Shown piece by piece: positions 9,396-18,998 of a stretch of 64,000 nucleotides of DNA. The position numbers and the translations under genes were made by a program. The DNA is from Taishania sp965247975 (lineage in GTDB: Bacteria > Bacteroidota > Bacteroidia > Flavobacteriales_D > Crocinitomicaceae), in the NCBI GenBank assembly GCA_965247975.1, contig OZ252050.1:2294001-2358000 (forward strand). Direction: 5' to 3'. Numbering within the stretch: position 1 is the stretch's first letter; every line of letters begins with the position of its first letter. The notes under the pieces are model-generated. The model worked only from the letters and a program-made list of their open reading frames with translations, had not been told where the DNA came from and made no database searches.

Positions 9396-10022
9396 TTACT
9401 CTAAATGATAAATTTTCATGATGTTAGCCAAGATTTCTCTAAAATTCAGTTTTAAATCAACTAAATTGCCGCTACGGACATCAAACACCCAACCTTGAAC
9501 TGTTAGCCCTCGCTCCTTGTATGCTTTTTGGACAGCAGCTGTTTTTATCACGTTGATACATTGCTCCATCACATTTAATTCCACCAAGCGATCAAATCGT
9601 GTTTTCTCGTCATCGATAGCGTCAAGTTCTGCTTGATGAGTGCGGTAAACATCTCTAATATTTCTTAACCAAGGATTCAAAATACCCAAATCTGCCGATT
9701 GCAACGATGCTCTCACACCTCCACATTCGTAATGACCACAAACAACAATGTGCTTAACTTTGAGGTGATTAACCGCATAATTGATCACACTCATGACATT
9801 CAAATCAACAGAAATGACCATATTGGCGATATTTCGGTGAACAAAAAGTTCTCCTGGTTGAAGTCCCATTAAGTCTTCAGCAGTAACTCGGCTATCGGAA
9901 CAACCTATATACAAAATTTCAGGTGCTTGACCTTTTGACAATTCTTGAAAGTACGTCGGATCAATGGCTAGTTTTTCTGCTATCCAGTTTTGGTTGTTTT
10001 CAAATATTTTCTCAAATTCCAT
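9396..10022 (-). CDS. can: Beta-class carbonic anhydrase
   Basis: A 208-residue cytoplasmic enzyme that interconverts CO2 and bicarbonate. The zinc ligands are Cys41 (CSDSRV), His97 and Cys100 (CGHYECGG), and the Asp43-Arg45 dyad of the beta class is present, with HRNIAN near residue 62. The length is normal. It lies 18 bases downstream of a bestrophin-family channel on the same strand, so the two are probably co-transcribed. Bestrophins conduct chloride and, in some systems, bicarbonate, so a shared role in bicarbonate handling or pH control is a reasonable inference. Confidence 0.93.
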   Translation of the reverse strand: MEFEKIFENNQNWIAEKLAIDPTYFQELSKGQAPEILYIGCSDSRVTAEDLMGLQPGELFVHRNIANMVISVDLNVMSVINYAVNHLKVKHIVVCGHYECGGVRASLQSADLGILNPWLRNIRDVYRTHQAELDAIDDEKTRFDRLVELNVMEQCINVIKTAAVQKAYKERGLTVQGWVFDVRSGNLVDLKLNFREILANIMKIYHLE

Positions 10023-10040
10023 GATTAAAACTTTATGATT

Positions 10041-11033
10041 TTACATTAAAAAGCCATTCTCAGCTGTGATTGGTTTGGGAAGATCCGTCTCTCCTAACAT
10101 TTCCCTTAAATCAATTTCGATGCCTCTGGAGATTGCGGTAATTGGAACATCGTTATACGTGCCTTCAAAGGGATTTTCAGAATAATCTCCAATCATTTCC
10201 ATCAAAAAGAAAACCCAAATAATCAAGGCCGAAAAAGGAACTGCGAACACAAGCGCGTAACCTTCGTGAAAAATATTGATGAGTCCAAACGGAATTAAAC
10301 AACCAAAAATAACGGTCATCCAATAAGCTACAGAAGCGTATTGTCGCGGGTAAGGGAAATTCTTAATGCGTTCGCTTCTTCCTTGGTCAGCAAAAAACTC
10401 AACAATCAACTTATGAAACTCCATGTGTCTAAAATCTTCAAAATAATTTTGATCTTTCAATTCTTGAAATCGAGCTGCTTGTTTGTTGAGAATATGAACA
10501 GCCATGTTTGATTTTCCTTTATAGCTATTGAATTCTTCTTCACACAAAATCTCCTTAATTTCCTTTTCTAAATTTTCGAAATAGGATTCACAAATGTTCG
10601 GAGTATATCTTCCTTTTATTCGCTCTTCGGTATGCTCCCATTCTCTTGAAAGGCGCAATTGAAAACGCAAAGCTGTTAGCCAAGCAATGTGTCTGTAAAT
10701 CAATTCTTGTTTTAATTTGTCTGCATTTTCACCTTGAATAAAACTGTTGACAGCTGCACCGAATGATCGTGAATTGTTTACAATTCCTCCCCAAATTTTT
10801 CTTGCTTCCCAGGTACGGTCGTAGCTTGCGTTATTCTTAAAACCCAAATAAAATGCAACAGCAATTCCTAAAGCACCAATGGGTTGCCAATCGATTGATA
10901 TGTCTAATTTTAGATATGTTTTCAGTAGATAATATGCTCCTACTACAACACTTGAGAAAATGAATCCAAAAATAAACCACTTTCGGCTCCAATTAAAAGT
11001 CATCCAAAAGCCATATTTTCTTTTTACGTACAT
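10041..11033 (-). CDS. Bestrophin-family anion channel
   Basis: A 330-residue inner-membrane protein of the bestrophin family, which forms pentameric anion channels. The conserved region after the second hydrophobic segment reads ASYDRTWEARKIWGGIVN (near residues 68-85), the family hallmark. Four hydrophobic segments are visible: near 18-36, 49-63, 231-250 and 257-277. The C-terminal NPFEGTYNDVPITAI is the usual bacterial bestrophin tail with an acidic and polar cluster. It is the first gene of a two-gene unit with the beta carbonic anhydrase. Confidence 0.88.
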   Translation of the reverse strand: MYVKRKYGFWMTFNWSRKWFIFGFIFSSVVVGAYYLLKTYLKLDISIDWQPIGALGIAVAFYLGFKNNASYDRTWEARKIWGGIVNNSRSFGAAVNSFIQGENADKLKQELIYRHIAWLTALRFQLRLSREWEHTEERIKGRYTPNICESYFENLEKEIKEILCEEEFNSYKGKSNMAVHILNKQAARFQELKDQNYFEDFRHMEFHKLIVEFFADQGRSERIKNFPYPRQYASVAYWMTVIFGCLIPFGLINIFHEGYALVFAVPFSALIIWVFFLMEMIGDYSENPFEGTYNDVPITAISRGIEIDLREMLGETDLPKPITAENGFLM

Positions 11034-11171
11034 TGATTATTGTTGTTGATTGTAGACAAAGATGGCTAAAAATAGTTTTGGAAATTGGATGTTTTGGAAT
11101 GAAATTTCTTTCGAACTAGACCTAAATTAACTTATACTTTTTTAAATCTTTGAGATTTAAGGATTTAAGAT

Positions 11172-12149
11172 TTACTCCGATTGTTTATTAATCCACTGCA
11201 TTAGTTCTTTTTTGTCAACTGCATCCCACGTTGAGTCTGGATTCTTTTTTTCGGATTTATTATCTTTTGTTTCAAAGACAATCAACTCGGTATTCAAATT
11301 TCCAGCCAACTCCAATTCAGCCAATAAACCTACCATATCGGGAGAATTATTGTCATACATGGTTTTTAAATGTCTTTTGAGCCAATATTTAATCGCGGGT
11401 TCAATATACGCTCTGACTGCGTAACTTTTGTAGAAATGGATGTTTTCATTTTTTTCGTTGAAATAGCTATAAGTGGAGAATTCATAATAGCTTTGAGTAT
11501 TGGTTTTTGGCGTACCATTTAAGTTTGTTTCCAACATATAGTTGACAAAGTTAGGTTCCCACAAGTTATTTCTATTATTTCGTTTTTCTCGATCAAATTT
11601 GTACCACTCACTTGCCCAATCTAATACCGAATTGCAGACAACAACACCTCTGATATTCAACTGAAAAGAATAGTGATCTTCTTTCATGAATTCAATGTGT
11701 TTCATTGCTCGATGTCCGGACAAACCGATGCCGATAAAGAAGATGTTTTTATTTGGTAAGTCATACTTTTCAAATACTTGCTTGATTAGTTCATGAGATT
11801 CAATGGCTGAATTTTTTGAAAAATAAAAATCAAATGGAATTTCGGTAGAAACAGACAACACCGCAAAACCTGATTTTGATGCACTTGTGTACAGTTGCTT
11901 CGAGCCTTTATTCTTTTTATCGTAGCCAGAATCTTCTAAAAATATCAACACTCCTTGAATCTCCTTCTTTTTTGGAATCATGAGTGTATAGCCTTTCTGA
12001 ATAAATGGTAGAAAATCTGTTTCTCCAATTCCAATGCGGAGACTGTCTATTTTCTTTTCATCATATGATTCAAAGATGTTTTGAGCTTTTAGCTTTGGGA
12101 CTATCCCAAAAAATAAAAAAAGAATGAGAAGTTGAACGGTTTTATTCAC
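11172..12149 (-). CDS. Secreted alpha/beta-hydrolase-like protein
   Basis: A 325-residue protein with a Sec signal peptide (MNKTVQLL... to about KLKAQ at residue 23). The middle part looks like an alpha/beta hydrolase fold: a strand with VLIFLEDSGYD near 65-75 and a candidate nucleophile elbow FFIGIGLSGHRA near 135-146 (G-x-G-L-S-G, with Ser as nucleophile). A C-terminal catalytic His is not obvious. The substrate is unknown. It is a single gene, with 149 bases between its start and the divergent GNAT gene. Confidence 0.6.
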   Translation of the reverse strand: MNKTVQLLILFLFFGIVPKLKAQNIFESYDEKKIDSLRIGIGETDFLPFIQKGYTLMIPKKKEIQGVLIFLEDSGYDKKNKGSKQLYTSASKSGFAVLSVSTEIPFDFYFSKNSAIESHELIKQVFEKYDLPNKNIFFIGIGLSGHRAMKHIEFMKEDHYSFQLNIRGVVVCNSVLDWASEWYKFDREKRNNRNNLWEPNFVNYMLETNLNGTPKTNTQSYYEFSTYSYFNEKNENIHFYKSYAVRAYIEPAIKYWLKRHLKTMYDNNSPDMVGLLAELELAGNLNTELIVFETKDNKSEKKNPDSTWDAVDKKELMQWINKQSE

Positions 12150-12307
12150 TTGCTAACAATTAAAGACTTTTGGTCATTCTTGTAAAAGTAAGATTTTCGA
12201 TCATTTGACTTTTCTTTTTAACACTTTTTCCCAATTTCATCTAAAAAATCATTTTCTATTACCTATTTCTAGAACAATAGCTTAATTTTAGTGACATTTT
12301 GCTTTCC

Positions 12308-13231
12308 ATGGAATCAACCGTTTTGAACTCAATTTCATTATTTCAGCTTGAAGAAAAACACCTTCCTGATGTGCGATGGTTGATTAAAACGGTATTCAAT
12401 AAAAGCTTTTCGATAAGATATTTAAAAAAGAAATACAGAGATCTTTATGGCATTGGACCAATTGCTTCTGTTGCGTACGATAAAAATCAAATCGTTGGGT
12501 TTTATGGCGCAATCGCTCAAGAATTTAAAAGCGACAACAGCATCATTCGTGTAGCACACGCTTGCGATTCATACACGTTAAAAGCGTTCCAAGGGAAAGG
12601 CATTCATTTCCAATTAGCAAACTTCTCTTATGAACTAATGAAAAGCAAAGGTTTTAAATTTGTTTATGCTTTTCACAGTGATAACACCTTTCATAGTACG
12701 AAGAAATTAGGTTGGCTGGAACGTGAAGAAATGGTACGATTTCATCATTTAACAGGTTCGTTTCCTTTTGCAAAAGTGTGGCGTAAGCTTAAATTACAAT
12801 CACTTTATCAGCAAAGAGTTAAATCAATTCTTGATCCATATTTATGTCCAGATTTTGAATACTTTTCAGAGAAATCGCACCAAGTGATGGATCATAACTT
12901 TTATGTTTATAAAAATGAATTATTCCCTCATTATTGTATCGAGCTACAAGAATGCGTTTTTTATGTCAAAGTGGATGCAATTATGCATGTTGGATTTTTT
13001 TCATTTCATAATCAAACCCAACTTAAAAAGGCACTTGAGGAATTGTTTGAAATAGCCAAAAAAATAGGTGTTAATGAAGTGCTTTTTCAATGTTCAGTAA
13101 ATTCAAAAATGTACGAAGGTTTGGTTAATGAATTAATACCACTTCCATCTTGGAAAATTGGTTATTTACCTTTTGAACCCATTGATTTGACTGCTTTTGA
13201 ATTTACATACGCAAACCTAGATACGTTTTGA
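12308..13231 (+). CDS. GNAT-family acetyltransferase, two-part
   Basis: A 307-residue protein. The N-terminal 150 residues are a GNAT fold: GPIASVAYDKNQIVGFYGA near 51-70, and the acetyl-CoA loop AFQGKGIHFQLANF near 100-113. The C-terminal half is less conserved, as in larger GNAT or FemAB-like proteins that act in cell-surface glycan modification. A TTG nine bases upstream could extend it, but the ATG at 12308 is preferred. It sits just before the surface-polysaccharide operon at 13.6 kb, separated from it by an inserted MITE-like repeat, so a role in glycan acylation is possible but unproven. Confidence 0.75.
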   Translation: MESTVLNSISLFQLEEKHLPDVRWLIKTVFNKSFSIRYLKKKYRDLYGIGPIASVAYDKNQIVGFYGAIAQEFKSDNSIIRVAHACDSYTLKAFQGKGIHFQLANFSYELMKSKGFKFVYAFHSDNTFHSTKKLGWLEREEMVRFHHLTGSFPFAKVWRKLKLQSLYQQRVKSILDPYLCPDFEYFSEKSHQVMDHNFYVYKNELFPHYCIELQECVFYVKVDAIMHVGFFSFHNQTQLKKALEELFEIAKKIGVNEVLFQCSVNSKMYEGLVNELIPLPSWKIGYLPFEPIDLTAFEFTYANLDTF

Positions 13232-13250
13232 ATAAAAGGTCGAAGCTACT

Positions 13251-13583
13251 AACCTCAGTTCAATTCTAAATTACAATTTACTTCGTATCTGCTAACGCGG
13301 TCAGATTTCAATTAAAATTTGAAAGAGCAGGCGGTTTTATGAGGGATTAACTGCGTTGCTGCTATCGCGGTGCGAGCTATCGCGATTAAAAACAACGAAC
13401 ACCGCGCAAGCAGCAACGAAGTTAATTTCAAAGAATTAATTGAAAAGCATTATTAATTGCACATACAAAAACTTGATTTTTTCGTCAAAACGCCTCGAAA
13501 TAGCCCGCTATTACTTCGTCGTCTTTTCTCAAACTCGAGTTTTTCTATGCGATCTGAATGAAATTTATAATCGAACTGAGGTT
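13251..13583 (+). repeat. MITE-like repeat, long copy
   Basis: A 333-base element bounded by inverted ends: AACCTCAGTTCAATT at 13251-13265 and AATCGAACTGAGGTT at 13569-13583 (14 of 15 pair). It holds a nested inverted repeat, 13347-13372 against 13400-13425 (23 of 26 pair), and no credible gene. A second, shorter copy in the opposite orientation is at 27074-27258 and shares both ends. No clear target-site duplication is visible. The mobilising transposase is not in the window. Confidence 0.8.
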
Positions 13584-13593
13584 ACAATTTTAG

Positions 13594-13601
13594 TATATTT
13601 G
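13594..13601 (+). promoter_or_regulatory. Candidate -7 element for the polysaccharide operon
   Basis: TATATTTG is an exact TAnnTTTG match, 20 bases before the first ATG of the operon at 13622. It lies only 10 bases beyond the end of the MITE-like repeat, so the region 33 bases upstream of the transcription start falls in the repeat's terminal inverted repeat. Confidence 0.45.
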
Positions 13602-13621
13602 TTTCCACCTCAGTAAAATAT

Positions 13622-14557
13622 ATGGAAGACAAATCATCTAGTTTAGTTTTTATTTATCGTAATCGTAAATTTTTAGCTATCTCTTTTCTATTAGGTGCAT
13701 GCATTGCGATTGGTGTAACTTTCTTTATCCCCAAAAAGTATCTTTCTACTGCAATTGTCTATCCTGTAAACAGTCATACTCGAAATGAAATTGTTGGTAA
13801 CCCTCAGTTTGGTTACGAAACTGAAACTGAACAATTGTTGCAACTTATGCAATCAAAAAACATGCGTCAACGAACCATAGATAAATTCAATTTGGTTTCC
13901 TATTATGAAATGGATACCACAAAAATTGATTGGAGAGCAAAATTAGATCTAAAATACATCAAAGATGTAGATTTTTCACGGAGCAAATTTCTTTCTATCA
14001 TCATTAATGTGACAACTAAAGATCCAAAGTTATCTGCCAAAATCGCAAATTTCCAAGTTGCTGAAGTAAATAAATACCGTGACGCGGTCTTTGAAAAAAA
14101 TCGCTTGCAAGAATTCAATTCTGTAAAGAATGACCTTGCTATATGCCAAGCCAAATGCAAATCATTGAGTGATTCTATTTACGCCATTAAAGGTGGTAAG
14201 AATCAGTTGTTATTCAATTTTATTGAGAATTTAAACAATGAAGATTATGATGCATCTGAATTTGTGAACGATCCGAGATTAGAAGGTCTTATTGAACAAT
14301 ACGTCTTTGAATCGAAAACTCTGGCAGAGTTGAGAAACACTTTCAACAAAATAGAAGTTGAAATGAATAAACCAACTCCGAGCATATACACCATTGATAA
14401 TGCGGTGCCTTCGTATAAAAAAGTATCTCCTTCATTTTTGATTAATTCGCTTATTGGAGGATTTACCTTATTATTGGTTTCAATTGTCATGCTAATTGCG
14501 CGAAAAGAATTGACAAAATTAAAAGAGAACGAAGAAAGAACGAACCGTGCTGACTAA
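13622..14557 (+). CDS. Wzz-like chain-length determinant protein
   Basis: A 311-residue inner-membrane protein with the layout of polysaccharide co-polymerases: a short cytoplasmic N-terminus, a first transmembrane segment near residues 17-34, a long periplasmic helical part, and a second transmembrane segment near 272-292 preceded by the proline-containing PSYKKVSPS. No tyrosine-kinase domain is attached. Such proteins set the length of O-antigen or exopolysaccharide chains. It is the first of four genes that overlap by 4-14 bases and end at 17870, including an O-antigen ligase-like protein. Confidence 0.75.
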   Translation: MEDKSSSLVFIYRNRKFLAISFLLGACIAIGVTFFIPKKYLSTAIVYPVNSHTRNEIVGNPQFGYETETEQLLQLMQSKNMRQRTIDKFNLVSYYEMDTTKIDWRAKLDLKYIKDVDFSRSKFLSIIINVTTKDPKLSAKIANFQVAEVNKYRDAVFEKNRLQEFNSVKNDLAICQAKCKSLSDSIYAIKGGKNQLLFNFIENLNNEDYDASEFVNDPRLEGLIEQYVFESKTLAELRNTFNKIEVEMNKPTPSIYTIDNAVPSYKKVSPSFLINSLIGGFTLLLVSIVMLIARKELTKLKENEERTNRAD

Positions 14558-15995
14558 AATCCATTTTCAAGTTTGGGTCGTTGTTTTCTTACTTGTAGGT
14601 TTCACTGCATATTATTTTGCGGATTTTGAGAAAACAGCACTTGCTCTGATTATAATTTCTGGTTTTTGTTTCACGTTGATTTTACTATTGACCAAAGCGA
14701 ATTGGTATTATTTTTTGCTCATTGGTTTAATTCCTCTTTCAATTGACACTGAAATTTTAGGTTCGACCAAAGTTAATTTACCAACCGAAGCGATGCTTGT
14801 GGCTTTGCTGGGCATTCTTTTTATTTTTCACAAAGCTTATTGGAGTGCTTTTCAGAGAATTATTTTTCATCCGATCTCATTGCTTTTGCTAGCTGATTTA
14901 GTCATTCAGCTTATTACATCTTTTTCCAGCACTCAGATTGATGTTTCATTGAAAAGATTTGCAATTAAAGCGTTATTCATTTTCTTCTTTTTTGTGGTCG
15001 TCAACATGATCGAAAAGCCTAAAGCGTTATATCAAGTTTTCCTGATTTATGCTATTGGTCTAATTCCTGTCATGTATTTTACCCTAAAGAATCACGTGCG
15101 CTACGATTTTGATCCACGGGTAGTTTTTGAAATTTGTGCACCATATTTTAATGACCACACCATTTATGGCGCTTGTTTGGCCTTTATTATTCCCATTTTG
15201 GTTATTGTATTCGTTTCTTGGAGGCAATTTCATCAATCGTCAAATGGACGACTAGTATTTGGTTTTTTGATTCTTCTAATTTTATCTTCCTTGTTTTTCG
15301 CGTTGTCACGAGCTGCTATTTTGAGCGTAGCTTTTGCAGGCGCTTTAGCCATTCTTCTTCACTTTAAAGTTTCATTCAGGTCACTTATGATTTTTAGTGG
15401 AGCGCTTGCCATTGGGGTGATTATGAATTGGAATTCTATCTATCAAACGGTTGAGCGTAACGAATCTGTAAGCAATGATGGTGAAATTGCCAATCACTTT
15501 TCATCCATTTCAAATGTTCGCTCGGACGCTTCCAATCTGGAACGGATTAATCGTTGGATTTGCGCTGTTCGGATGTTTGAAGCGCGACCATTCACTGGAT
15601 TTGGTCCAGGAACATATCAATTTGAATACAACCAATTTCAGACCTTTGATAATAAAACCTACATTTCAACAAATGCTGGCGATCGTGGGAATGCTCATTC
15701 CGAATATTTAACGTATTTGAGTGAAAATGGCATTTTGGGCTTTCTTTTATTCATCACTTTTGTTTTTGTTGTCGTCTATTTTGGCATTCAAAACCACTAT
15801 CAATTAGATGATGGAATTCTGAAAAAGATTAATTTAGGAGTCTTACTTGGCCTTTCAACCTTCTTTTTTCACGGCATTTTTAATATGTTTATCGACCAAA
15901 TAAAAATGGCATCCTTGGTTTACACCTCTGTTGGCATCATTGTTTGGATTAATCTAAGTCTCAGATCGAAAACACCAACCAATGATAAGACTTAA
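14547..15995 (+). CDS. O-antigen ligase or polymerase-like membrane protein
   Basis: A 482-residue protein with about a dozen hydrophobic segments. The family hallmark (Wzy_C/O-antigen ligase domain) is the periplasmic loop near residues 345-385: ARPFTGFGPGTY followed by NAHSEYLTYLSENGILG, where the His and Tyr/Glu are conserved. Members either polymerise polysaccharide repeat units or attach them to a lipid or protein acceptor; which one cannot be told. It overlaps the Wzz-like gene by 11 bases and the next gene by 14, so translation is probably coupled. Confidence 0.85.
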   Translation: MLTKIHFQVWVVVFLLVGFTAYYFADFEKTALALIIISGFCFTLILLLTKANWYYFLLIGLIPLSIDTEILGSTKVNLPTEAMLVALLGILFIFHKAYWSAFQRIIFHPISLLLLADLVIQLITSFSSTQIDVSLKRFAIKALFIFFFFVVVNMIEKPKALYQVFLIYAIGLIPVMYFTLKNHVRYDFDPRVVFEICAPYFNDHTIYGACLAFIIPILVIVFVSWRQFHQSSNGRLVFGFLILLILSSLFFALSRAAILSVAFAGALAILLHFKVSFRSLMIFSGALAIGVIMNWNSIYQTVERNESVSNDGEIANHFSSISNVRSDASNLERINRWICAVRMFEARPFTGFGPGTYQFEYNQFQTFDNKTYISTNAGDRGNAHSEYLTYLSENGILGFLLFITFVFVVVYFGIQNHYQLDDGILKKINLGVLLGLSTFFFHGIFNMFIDQIKMASLVYTSVGIIVWINLSLRSKTPTNDKT

Positions 15996-16941
15996 AAAAA
16001 TTGGAAAATTTTTCCTTCGTGTCTTTGTTATTTCTTTGATTACATTATGCTTACTTGAAGTCAGCTATCGATATCAATGGGTTGATTTTTATGCTACTGA
16101 GTGGGAGTCGCTTAACAAATTCAAACGATCTACAAGTGATAAAAGGATTCTTGTTTTTGGCGATTCATTTACTGCAGATCGACATTCTTGGATAACTCAA
16201 TTGCGAGATTTGGATTCATCTGTAAGCTATTTCAACGCAGCAATGCCTGGAGTGGGTGTCGAAACATTTCGATTCATTGCAAAATCGCGTATTTCTGAGG
16301 TGAATCCAGATTTAGTTATCATCCAATTATACGTAGGTAATGACTTATACGATATAGCACCACCAATTAATTGGTCAGAAAATTCAATTGCTCGAAATTT
16401 GTTTTGGTCAATCAGTAAACGCTTCCGAGTTTTAAACTATCTGAATTATAAAGCGGGACAATTTTCAATCGAATCGAATTCTTTATCGGGAAAAATAACC
16501 GATAATTTCGCAATCGAAAAGTATGCTTCAAGGACAAAATTGTACATCAAAGCGGATAAAAAATATCCAGCATCAACCATTCATTTGGATGGAAACAACA
16601 AGCAACTCTATGATAAAATAATCGAAGGAATTTATGAAATAAAAAACCATTTATCGCCAAATAGCAAGCTAAAAATACTTGTCGTTCCGCATTGTACACA
16701 AGTACACAGCAGTTATAGAAAGAACTTCAAGAAATTGGCCGCTTTCTTGGATAATTTGGACCAAAATAAATCGCCTTGGGTAGATGTTTTGAAGCAAAAG
16801 GGCTTTGATGTTATAGATCCACTTTTTGAGTTACAAAAGCAAGAAAACGAAGGAAAATCTATGTATTTTCAAAATGATCCACATCTGAATGAAGAAGGAC
16901 AAAAGGTATTAGCCAAGTACGTTCTAAAAGACATCTTATGA
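15982..16941 (+). CDS. SGNH-hydrolase-like membrane-anchored protein
   Basis: A 319-residue protein with an N-terminal membrane anchor (about residues 9-26) and an SGNH/GDSL-type domain. The block I motif is RILVFGDSFTAD near 53-64 with the likely nucleophile Ser61, block III is LYVGND near 116, and the C-terminal block V is NDPHLNEEGQKVLAKYV near 297, with Asp and His. Proteins of this type next to polysaccharide genes are often O-acetyltransferases or esterases that modify the glycan. It overlaps its neighbours on both sides (14 and 4 bases). Confidence 0.75.
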   Translation: MIRLKKIGKFFLRVFVISLITLCLLEVSYRYQWVDFYATEWESLNKFKRSTSDKRILVFGDSFTADRHSWITQLRDLDSSVSYFNAAMPGVGVETFRFIAKSRISEVNPDLVIIQLYVGNDLYDIAPPINWSENSIARNLFWSISKRFRVLNYLNYKAGQFSIESNSLSGKITDNFAIEKYASRTKLYIKADKKYPASTIHLDGNNKQLYDKIIEGIYEIKNHLSPNSKLKILVVPHCTQVHSSYRKNFKKLAAFLDNLDQNKSPWVDVLKQKGFDVIDPLFELQKQENEGKSMYFQNDPHLNEEGQKVLAKYVLKDIL

Positions 16942-17870
16942 TTGCAAAAATTGTTCGAAAAATACGTTGGTTACTTGTTGATGCATCTGTGAAAATTGGC
17001 TGGCAACCTAAACTCAATCAATCGCCAGGAACTGTTCGAATTCTCGTATTTCATGGTATTTGTTTCGATGATGAGTCTTTTATTAATGGTCGCTTTTTGC
17101 GTGAATCTCAATTAGATAAATTACTTAGAGCAATTTCCGAGCATTTTCATGCAATTAGCATAGAAGACTTAAAATTGGGTAATATTAATCCCACGAAATT
17201 GAACATCGTGTGCACCTTCGATGACGGCTACAAAAACAATTTAACTTTAGCATATCCCCTTTTTGAAAAGTATAATATACCATTCACCGTTTTTTGTAAT
17301 GATGTACATTATCATTTGATGGATCTCATCGATATCACTCAGGTTTATCACAAAGAACTACTAAACAAGCTAAGAATTCATTTTCAACTAGAAATCCCGA
17401 TAGGTAAGCTCAAAAACTATTGCAAGCACCTCGACGCTCTTGAATCGCGCTTGATTGCTAAATTTTTATCTGAACACCTTCCCGATTCGATCAAACAACA
17501 AACAAGAAACTTTTGGGAATTATTATCTGACGAAGATATAAGTCAATTAAACAATTCAGGCTTGTTAAACTTTGGAAATCACGGTGCAAATCATATCAAT
17601 TATCAAAATTTATCTGAAATGCAACTTTTAGCTGATTTGAATAGCGTTAATGAACGATTTAAAAATTTAGAAATAAATCTAAATTCGTTTGCTTATCCTT
17701 TCGGAACTTGCTCGTCGACAAGTATTTCGATTATTAAAAAAACCGGATTCGACTTGCAGTTTTCGGATGATTTGAATACGGATAATCCAAAAATCTTGGG
17801 GAGATTTACAATCAATCCATTTATTTCCTTAGAAAATCAGCTCATTGCAATTGATAAAGGATTTTATTAA
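16938..17870 (+). CDS. Polysaccharide deacetylase family protein
   Basis: A 310-residue protein with a NodB-type domain. Motif 1 is VCTFDDGYKNN near residues 91-101, where the second Asp binds metal, and motif 2 is FGNHGANHINY near 213-223, with the two metal-binding His of HxxxH. Motif 3 is FAYPFGTC near 250. The expected role is removal of N- or O-acetyl groups from a surface polysaccharide. There is no signal peptide, unusual for secreted deacetylases but common in operon-encoded members. It is the last gene of the four-gene unit and converges with a radical SAM gene. Confidence 0.85.
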   Translation: MIAKIVRKIRWLLVDASVKIGWQPKLNQSPGTVRILVFHGICFDDESFINGRFLRESQLDKLLRAISEHFHAISIEDLKLGNINPTKLNIVCTFDDGYKNNLTLAYPLFEKYNIPFTVFCNDVHYHLMDLIDITQVYHKELLNKLRIHFQLEIPIGKLKNYCKHLDALESRLIAKFLSEHLPDSIKQQTRNFWELLSDEDISQLNNSGLLNFGNHGANHINYQNLSEMQLLADLNSVNERFKNLEINLNSFAYPFGTCSSTSISIIKKTGFDLQFSDDLNTDNPKILGRFTINPFISLENQLIAIDKGFY

Positions 17871-17927
17871 TAATTCCCTTGGCTGAATTTAGGGCTTTTC
17901 CAAAGAAAGTGTGAGATCTATGACTCA

Positions 17928-18998
17928 TTAAACTGCAGAACAGCAACGCGTACAAGCGGGTAACAATCCTTTTTCTTTGTTCAATAATTTGCGCAATTCA
18001 ACCAATTTTTCTGCGTTCCAAATTTCTTTCAAATTTGATTCGTATAAGTTACCAACGGAAACATTAAAACATCTACCGTGTGATGGAATGACAGATCCAT
18101 CCGATTTTATCATTAAATTATTGAACACATCATAACACGTTTTCCCCACTCGGATCGTTGGATGCAAATAATAGGTCTCAAGCTGTTCCAATTCACTCAA
18201 ATCAGGCGCAAATGTCACTTTGAACGGGTACTTTGTGCTTTTTATTTGTCCAATTTCAGCTGCCAAATTTGGAAGGTCATACGCCGAAAAATTCGTTTCT
18301 TCCACATTCGAATGTGTGGCCATGAAATTATTTCTATATTTCTCATTATGCAATTTAGCGATATCTTCCGTAATAAAATTTGCATGCATAAATCCAACTT
18401 GTTTTAAAGGTAAATGCTTTAATCCCTCCAAAAATTCCAGTAAATATCCCGTATTCCATTCAACGATCACACAAAAAATCGAAACTGGTATGGACGACTT
18501 TGAACTAATTAACTCAATGCCTTCAAGAGCTCGTTGATAAGATGATTTATGTCCTCGGATTTCATTGTGAATCAGCTCTGGTCCGTCCAAAGAAACAAAG
18601 AGTTCTTTCAATCCTCCAGCAATTAATTCATCCGCTTTTTGTCTTAAATTTAAGGCATTCGTAGTAATGGAAGTGAAGACATTTGCCTTGTTCGCATAAT
18701 CTAAGGAATCAAATAAATGCGAATAAACAAGGGGTTCTGTAAATGCATAGCCCAATTTTGTTTTCGGGAAATGTGTTTTCGTTTGGTCAACAATTGTTTG
18801 AAATAATTCCAAAGGCATGTTCAATGGTTTGGTACCAATTAAATTTTGCGCAAAATTCGTTTCAAGGTTTTTAGTTCCAACATCGCACATTTTACAATGT
18901 AAATTACACACATTGTTTACTCCCAAAACCAACCATTGTGGCGAATAGAATAAGTGCTTTGGCCAAAAAAGCCGATTTACCGACCTAACTTTTTGCAT
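17928..18998 (-). CDS. Radical SAM protein with SPASM-like C-terminus
   Basis: A 356-residue enzyme. The radical SAM cluster motif is CNLHCKMC, Cys31, Cys35 and Cys38, which binds the 4Fe-4S cluster that cleaves S-adenosylmethionine. A C-terminal set of cysteines (TCYDVFNN, SHGRCFN, and ACTRCCSAV at the very end) resembles a SPASM or twitch domain holding extra Fe-S clusters. The substrate is unknown. Its start overlaps the methyltransferase by 14 bases, and it is the last gene of a four-gene unit with a B12-binding radical SAM enzyme. Confidence 0.85.
   Translation of the reverse strand: MQKVRSVNRLFWPKHLFYSPQWLVLGVNNVCNLHCKMCDVGTKNLETNFAQNLIGTKPLNMPLELFQTIVDQTKTHFPKTKLGYAFTEPLVYSHLFDSLDYANKANVFTSITTNALNLRQKADELIAGGLKELFVSLDGPELIHNEIRGHKSSYQRALEGIELISSKSSIPVSIFCVIVEWNTGYLLEFLEGLKHLPLKQVGFMHANFITEDIAKLHNEKYRNNFMATHSNVEETNFSAYDLPNLAAEIGQIKSTKYPFKVTFAPDLSELEQLETYYLHPTIRVGKTCYDVFNNLMIKSDGSVIPSHGRCFNVSVGNLYESNLKEIWNAEKLVELRKLLNKEKGLLPACTRCCSAV

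Noticed and set aside
12299..12307. TTG start for the GNAT gene
   Set aside because: An ATG follows three codons later and ATG starts are strongly preferred in this window.
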